A stretch of 64,000 nt of DNA, taken from Serripes groenlandicus. Lineage: Eukaryota; Mollusca; Bivalvia; Cardiida; Cardiidae. Made by a program: the position numbers and the translations under genes. The stretch is from positions 7,903,977 to 7,967,976 of the forward strand of contig JASEVX010000010.1 of the NCBI GenBank assembly GCA_031761405.1. Reading direction: 5' to 3'. Positions within the stretch are counted from its first letter, which is position 1. Every line of letters starts with the position of its first letter. Below the pieces are notes generated by a model. The model saw nothing but the letters and a program-made list of their open reading frames with translations. It was not told where the DNA came from and searched no databases. This document shows positions 57,901-64,000 of the stretch, piece by piece.

Positions 57901-59259
57901 GCTGCCATGCTGCATCAGACTAGGGATAAAATGAACTTTTAGCTTTAAACATCATCTCCTCTCAAACCATCTGGCTGATATCAACCAAACTTCACGGGAA
58001 TCATACTTTGGTGGTCCTCTTACAACTGTTTAATTATTTAATATCCTTACAAATGTCCTTTATTGATAAGTTGCATTTACATCGTCCACTCTTAGCTGTT
58101 TCATACACGCTCTTGAATAAATTTTCTTCGATGTTAGCAGCTACACATATGCTACATACCAATCACTCAGGTGATCGATTCATGGCCACGCTTGCTCTTA
58201 GTTTTAGTTTAAACATATTAATTTCTCATATATTTTATAGCTCATAGCTTAGTATAGGTCGTTTCCAATAAAGATTGATTTACAGGAAGCACGGTGAATA
58301 TTTTACATGTTCAGAAAATATCAATTTACTTTAGCTGTATAATTTATACAAGAACAAAATAGAGACTGGGGAGAGAGCAAAATATGGGGAAAGAGAGAGA
58401 TATAAATAGAGAAAGAAAGCGATAAAGTAGGGTAGGTGCGTATATGGGAGGTAAATCAATGTATATGTCAAATATCCATACCAAATAAAATAGAACATAA
58501 AACGATTCATAAAGAGTTGCAAGTAAACACAAACGAATTAAAGACTCTCAAACAAAAAGTAATCTGAGTATGCAGTCAGAAAAAGCATGTTTCCAGCTCC
58601 CTTTTCCAGCAATCTTGGACGCGAAAGCTGGTATTCAATTTTACCTCTAGATACACGAAATCGACCAAGTATCAACCAGCCTGAACAGCCCCGGAGCTTC
58701 GCCAATTCAAGCTGTATTCTGGCTTGCCTGAGCCGTCTTTACGGACAATCTTTAACCATATGAATTAACGAGTATCTATCTGCCGGAACAGTCCGAGTTC
58801 CGACAACTCCGGCTGTATTAATTCTGGCGAGTCTGAACTGTCTATATGGAAAAGCTTAAACCATATGCAGTATCTGGAAATTATCTGGAACTTTTCTTTC
58901 TATCTTAATTTCGTAATTAGTCTGACTCTTAGCCAAAGTCGGTACAACTCCGGCTGTGCTCTAAAGTTAAAATCTCTAATTCTAACAAGAAGTCTGTAAC
59001 TCGAGCAATATACAGCCGGAGTTTGGCTGTAGACTTGTCCAAAATGCCAACTTCATCTGAACATTGCAGCCAGCTGCCATAAATCCGGAATCCGCCTAGT
59101 GCGCCTCGGAGCACATGTCAGGCTGCCAGTTTAAACTCTCAAATTCGAACAGAACGGGTGCAAAGTCGGGACTTTGTCGGGAATTCCCAACTCCGGCTGG
59201 GCATAGCAGCCGGCTGACGTAACTTAATTGGCGAAACAGGACCTCATGCAACACGGCGT

Positions 59260-59824
59260 CAAGCAACCGCCCATTCCATCTATCTCTAACAATAAGCACG
59301 CCAACACGACGTCAGTTTGAGGCGCTTTCACCTGGCATGCATCAGGCAACCGCCCATTCCATCTCTCTCCAACAATAAGCACGCCAACACGACGTCAGTT
59401 TGAGGCGCTTTCACCTGGCATGCATCAAGCAACCGCCCATTCCATCTCTCTCTAACAATAAGCACGCCAACACGACGTCAGTTTGAGGCGCTTTCACCTG
59501 GCATGCATCAAGCAACCGCCCATTCCATCTCTCTCTTACAATAAGCACGCCAAAACGACGTCAGTTTGAGGCGCTTTCACCTGGCATGCATCAAGCAACC
59601 GCCCATTCTATCTATCTCTAACAATAGGCACGCCAAAACGACGTCAGTTTGAGGCGCTTTCACCTGGCATGCAGCAAGCAACCGCCCATTCCATCTATCT
59701 CGAACAATAAGCACGCCAACACGACGTCAGTTCGAGGCGCTTTCACCTGGCATGCATCAAGCAACCGCCCATTCCATCTATCTCGAACAATAAGCACGCC
59801 AAAACGGGGGTGGGAGCTTTGTCG
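59260..59824 (+). repeat. 83-bp minisatellite (third copy)
   Basis: Same seven-unit block in the third, truncated 4.9-kb unit. Confidence 0.95.
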
Positions 59825-61302
59825 GCCCAACCCCGGCTGTATTAAATCCGGGTGGACTCCAACTAGCGCGACTCGATGTCATTGTTTGGTGCCTTACCCT
59901 GAAACGTTCAGGACAGCTGGTTAAAGTATGTAACTCGAGCAATATACAGCCGGGGTTCGGATTCACGACAAATACATAACTATATATAAATTACTGGCAA
60001 ACTGATTTAGTATAAATCCAGCGATAACAGTTTAGATGAAGTTTACATCACGTACACTTATTTTATATAAATTCAACGACCGTTCGAGCACTTATTTCTT
60101 CATATGGTTGTATCAGTGGGTCGTGATGCTCTTTAACCCTTTCTAACACACGACACATCTGTGGTAGACCATTTTGGAAACATTAAGGGAACATTAATGG
60201 AAAATATGAAAAATCTCTTCAGATAAACAGTAAGTTTTAGACTATAGTTAAAAACATTGCTTCAGAGGCGCCAGAAAACATTTGTATGTGAAAAAGAGTT
60301 AAATAAGAGCTCATGATGATATTTAACTAGGTTTTTTAAATATATAGAAGTGATAAATTGCTGGTTAAAGCAATTATAACGAAACGTTACTTCAGACATC
60401 TAAGCTCGACATATGTGATATTCAAAACCAACAGCAGAACATTACAGCCTCTAGGTCAAATGATGCCCGAATTTGATAGGAACTAACACAATTTTGCTAA
60501 AGCATGTACATGTTCGGAAGACTTTACACTTTAAACTCTCAAATTCTTGTTTCAGTAAATGATAGAACATTTTGTATGGTGAGATTAAGATGCCGGCTTC
60601 TTTTTTTTACTTGGCATCATTTTAAGTCACATTTTCGACTGACAACAGGGACTACACGTCACTTTGTGTTTTTAAGACCCAAGTATACTTACTATGTTAA
60701 TGCAAACTATCAATTAGGTTCACACCTTTCATACTCCGAACTTAAGTCATGTACCATGTGTATCAGAACTATATATATATATATAAGTATGGATCCTACA
60801 GTAAGGCGAACATCCGCGCGTGCTAAAAAAAACATACATTAAGGCGAAAGTATCTTAAGGCGACCGTATTCAGTTCGCCTTATTGTTTGAGATGTCACAG
60901 AAGTCATTTCAGTTGTTAAAACAACATTTGACTATAGGGAATCAAAGAACATACAATAGACTTTAAGAAGACATGACTTTGATTGTTCTTGCTATATTAG
61001 TATAGATATACGGGCCATTGAAAAAAGAGGGCCTATAACTCGATGCAAAGAAAAATCATCATATAAGTGCAATTCTTTTTTAGTCTTTAATTACTCAAAA
61101 ATCTGTCGATAGTTTTCTCTTATGAACAGCAACATGACGGAATACAAATATAACAACCGATATGTTTTCTTGGCAAGACTATATTTGCTTTAGCCCTAAT
61201 TAAGGATTAAATTTCTGTGAAACCTATATGTATATTTCGAATAAAATTGTTAACTGGAATTACGGTTTTTCATTACATGTTTTTTCATTTCTAACACAAA
61301 AC

Positions 61303-61860
61303 GAAGGCAGAACGTCGATTTCAACCTATGTAGCATACACTGCTTAAAAGCAAGGTCATCATTAAAGGAGATGTGACTTTTCATATTGTGCGAATCCATG
61401 CATTGGGGTTTTAATTGTCCATGGCTGGTCTTATTCAACACGAATACTAGTAATGCAACCATTTTACTAAATGCACAAATGTTTTGAAGAAAGTGTTACA
61501 ATCCATTACTCGGTGCAAACGACATTTAAACGCCTTTGCAGCAAATGACTTTTGAAAATATTGCGACAAAATGGGATATTACAAATAATGATAATGTTTT
61601 AAACATTACACGAATAAAACAATACTTGAATCGGTATTATTACAACTGTTTGAGAGCAGACGACATATCAATTTTATCTGGGGGAAGCGGTAAAACACAG
61701 TGATGCACGTTTTAAAACATTTCAATTCACTATTACAACGGTGGCTAAAAAAGCCTGCCTAAATGATCTTTACCTTCTCCCAATTAACTTTAACTTTTAG
61801 ATCTTCTCAACCGCAGACCACCGAGCGGAGACCTATATAACATAACCAAGGACACCTTGT
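61303..61860. other. Unique stretch with a MITE fragment
   Basis: Follows the abrupt end of the third 4.9-kb unit. A degraded MITE arm (GCCTTTGCAGCAAATGAC) lies near 61530. No gene found. Confidence 0.5.
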
Positions 61861-61894
61861 CCGGGAGTGATTTTAATGTCACCTTATATTCAAC

Positions 61895-61963
61895 CTCCCT
61901 CTCCCTCTCCCTCTCCCTCTCCCTTTCCCTCTCCCCCTCCCCCTCCCCCTCCCCCTCCCCCAG
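61895..61963 (+). repeat. CCCTCT/CCCCCT simple repeat
   Basis: Pure pyrimidine hexamer array: CCCTCT units changing to CCCCCT units. Confidence 0.97.
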
Positions 61964-63905
61964 TATCTGAGTCAGTCAGTCTCTGAGTGAGTCAGTCTCT
62001 GAGTGAGTCACTCTCTGAGTGAGTCACTCTCTGAGTGAGTCAGTCTGTGTGTGTGTCAGTCTCTGAGTGAGTCACTCTCTGAGTGAGTCAGTCTCTGAGT
62101 GAGTCAGTCTCTGAGTGAATCAGTCTCTGAGTGAATCAGTCTCTGAGTGAGTCAGTCTCTGAGTGAATCAGTCCCTGGGTGAATCATTCTCTGAGTGAAT
62201 CTGTCTTTGAGTGAATCAGCCTCTGAGTGAATCAGTCTCTGAATGAATCAGTCTCTGAATCAGTCTCTTAGTGAATCAGTCTCTGAGTGAATCAGTCTGA
62301 GTGAATCATTCCCTGAGTGAATCAGTCTCTGAGAGAATCAGTCTCTCTGAGTGAATCAGTCTCTGAGTGAGTCAGTCTCTGAGTGAGTCTGGGTGAGTCT
62401 GAGTGAGTCAGTCTCTGAGTGAGTCTGGGTGAGTCTGAGTGAGTCTGAGTGAGTCTGAGTGAGTCTGAGTCTGTCTGTCTGTCTGTCTGTCTGAGTGAGT
62501 CTGAGTGAGTATAAGTGAGTCTGAGTGAGTCTGGGTGAGTCTTAATCAGTCTGAGTGAGTCTGAGTGAGTCTGAGTCAGTCTGAATGAGTGAGTGACTGA
62601 GTGAGTCTGTCTGTATGTCTCCAATGAACTTTGGTCGGAAAGCCAGAGAACGTCAAACCGTTTTCTCGAATTAGTCAGTCTGTGTGTGTGTCAGTCTCTG
62701 AGTGAGTCAGTCTCTGAGTGAGTCAGTCTCTGAGTGAATCAGTCTCTGAGTGAATCAGTCTCTGAGTGAGTCAGTCTCTGAGTGAATCAGTCCCTGGGTG
62801 AATCATTCTCTGAGTGAATCAGTCTTTGAGTGAATCAGCCTCTGAGTGAATCAGTCTCTGAATGAATCAGTCTATGAATCAGTCTCTTAGTGAATCAGTC
62901 TCTGAGTGAATCAGTCTGAGTGAATCATTCCCTGAGTGAATCAGTCTCTGAGAGAATCAGTCTCTGAGAGAATCAGTCTCTGAGTGAGTCAGTCTCTGAG
63001 TGAGTCTGGGTGAGTCTGAGTGAGTCAGTCTCTGAGTGAGTCTGGGTGAGTCTGAGTGAGTCTGAGTGAGTCTGAGTGAGTCTGAGTCTGTCTGTCTGTC
63101 TGTCTGAGTGAGTCTAAGTGAGTATAAGTGAGTCTGAGTGAGTCTGGGTGAGTCTTAATGAGTCTGAGTGAGTCTGAGTGAGTCTGAGTCAGTCTGAATG
63201 AGTGAGTGACTGAGTGAGTCTGTCTGTATGTCTCCAATGAACTTTGGTCGGAAAGCCAGAGAACGTCAAACCGTTTTCTCGAATTAGTCAGTCTGTGTGT
63301 GTGTCAGTCTCTGAGTGAGTCAGTCTCTGAGTGAGTCAGTCTCTGAGTGAATCAGTCTCTGAGTGAATCAGTCTCTGAGTGAGTCAGTCTCTGAGTGAAT
63401 CAGTCCCTGGGTGAATCATTCTCTGAGTGAATCAGTCTTTGAATGAATCAGCCTCTGAGTGAATCAGTCTCTGAATGAATCAGTCTCTGAATGAATCAGT
63501 CTCTGAATCAGTCTCTTAGTGAATCAGTCTCTGAGTGAATCAGTCTGAGTGAATCATTCACTGAGTGAATCAGTCTCTGAGAGAATCAGTCTCTGAGTGA
63601 GTCAGTCTCTGAGTGAGTCAGTCTCCTCTGAGTGAATCAGTCTCTGAGTGAGTCAGTCTCTGAGTGAGTCTGGGTGAGTCTGAGTGAGTCTGAGTGAGTC
63701 TGAGTGAGTCTGAGTGAGTCTGAGTCTGTCTGTCTGTCTGTCTGAGTGAGTCTGAGTGAGTCTGGGTGAGTCTTAATGAGTCTGAGTGAGTCTGAGTGAG
63801 TCTGAGTCAGTCTGAATGAGTGAGTGACTGAGTGAGTCTGTCTGTATGTCTCCAATGAACTTTGGTCGGAAAGCCAGAGAACGTCAAACCGTTTTCTCGA
63901 ATTAG
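61964..63905 (+). repeat. Higher-order satellite of GAGTCAGTCTCT-like monomers
   Basis: Short monomers (GAGTGAGTCAGTCTCT, GAGTGAATCAGTCTCT, GAGTCTGAGT, and TCTG runs) are organised in a higher-order unit. The anchor CCAATGAACTTTGGTCGGAA recurs at 62621, 63234 and 63852 (613 and 618 bp), and CAGTCTGTGTGTG at 62041, 62676 and 63289. Minus-strand translations (SLRLTQTHSD type) are low-complexity by-products. Confidence 0.95.
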
Positions 63906-64000
63906 AGTAGCGGGGAAAAGGATAGCAGGCATGGTGGCATTGCGTGTTTAAGACATGTAAATAAATAAAGTGTAAAAAGAAGCCGTAGAAAGATCACATT

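Larger units (their letters stand above)
48789..61302 (+). repeat. 4.9-kb tandem array, ~2.55 nearly identical units
   Basis: Units start at 48789, 53688 and 58582 (periods 4,899 and 4,894 bp). The third stops at 61302 in CACAAAAC and passes into unrelated sequence. Differences are few: a homopolymer-length change near 51960/56859 and rare substitutions (for example CACCAAGC at 49797 versus CATCAAGC, and GGGTGACT versus GAGTGACT at 52826/57720). Each unit holds an 83-bp minisatellite, a TTAA MITE, poly(G) hAT-like ends and the 294-bp segment also seen at 37.5 kb. No convincing gene. True duplication or assembly artefact cannot be separated here. Confidence 0.92.

Noticed and set aside
62322..62624. 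Minus-strand ORF with SLRLTQTHSD repeats (also near 63025 and 63637)
   Set aside because: Low-complexity translation of the GAGTCTGAGT satellite.

Overview
This is a window of eukaryotic nuclear DNA, AT-rich and very repeat-dense, most likely from a bivalve mollusc. That assignment is inferred from the character of the dispersed repeats (the family beginning CAAGAGGGCCATGATGGCC), tRNA-derived SINEs with a TTGCCC-type body and hAT relics. No prokaryotic gene organisation, rRNA, CRISPR array or intact viral genome is visible.

The only convincing host gene lies on the minus strand across the left half (about 30.9 kb down to position 1, running off the window). Six exons fit together: 30603-30882, 27641-27750, 22292-22342, 14070-14153, 8049-8198 and <1-4309. 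The first three encode an FHA (phosphothreonine-binding) domain split by two introns. The next two are short linkers, and the last is a giant exon of more than 1,436 codons encoding a low-complexity acidic protein. That exon holds six near-identical tandem repeats of exactly 498 bp (166 codons) plus an internally deleted seventh. Three of the introns are phase 0, one is phase 1 and appears to use a GC-AG boundary, and the 5' end is unresolved. A compact promoter-like cluster at about 37.34-37.45 kb on the same strand is a possible first exon.

The introns are packed with transposable elements. These are (i) a TTAA-flanked, 200-230 bp foldback MITE family (piggyBac-like by target site); (ii) 'family 1' elements with shared termini (CAAGAGGGCC... 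to ...GGTGAGCT) but several unrelated tandem cores; (iii) a 2.44-kb and a 6.06-kb element, each with perfect long terminal inverted repeats and 7-bp target duplications; (iv) SINEs. Nesting gives a clear relative chronology. Several insertions end within 9-20 bp of a splice site of the FHA gene.

From 36 to 48.6 kb there is no supported host coding gene (only the promoter-like cluster above). The stretch carries SINEs with target duplications, two hAT transposase relics (37.97-38.42 and 44.89-45.60 kb), a 1.04-kb hAT-type MITE with an 8-bp duplication, a transposon-associated ORF broken by a SINE and a frameshift, and a 5'-truncated LINE tail. After a 200-N gap (48589-48788) come about 2.55 copies of a 4.9-kb unit in nearly identical tandem, each with an 83-bp minisatellite. 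The window ends in a CCCTCT simple repeat and a higher-order satellite (units of about 613-635 bp built from GAGTCAGTCTCT-like monomers).
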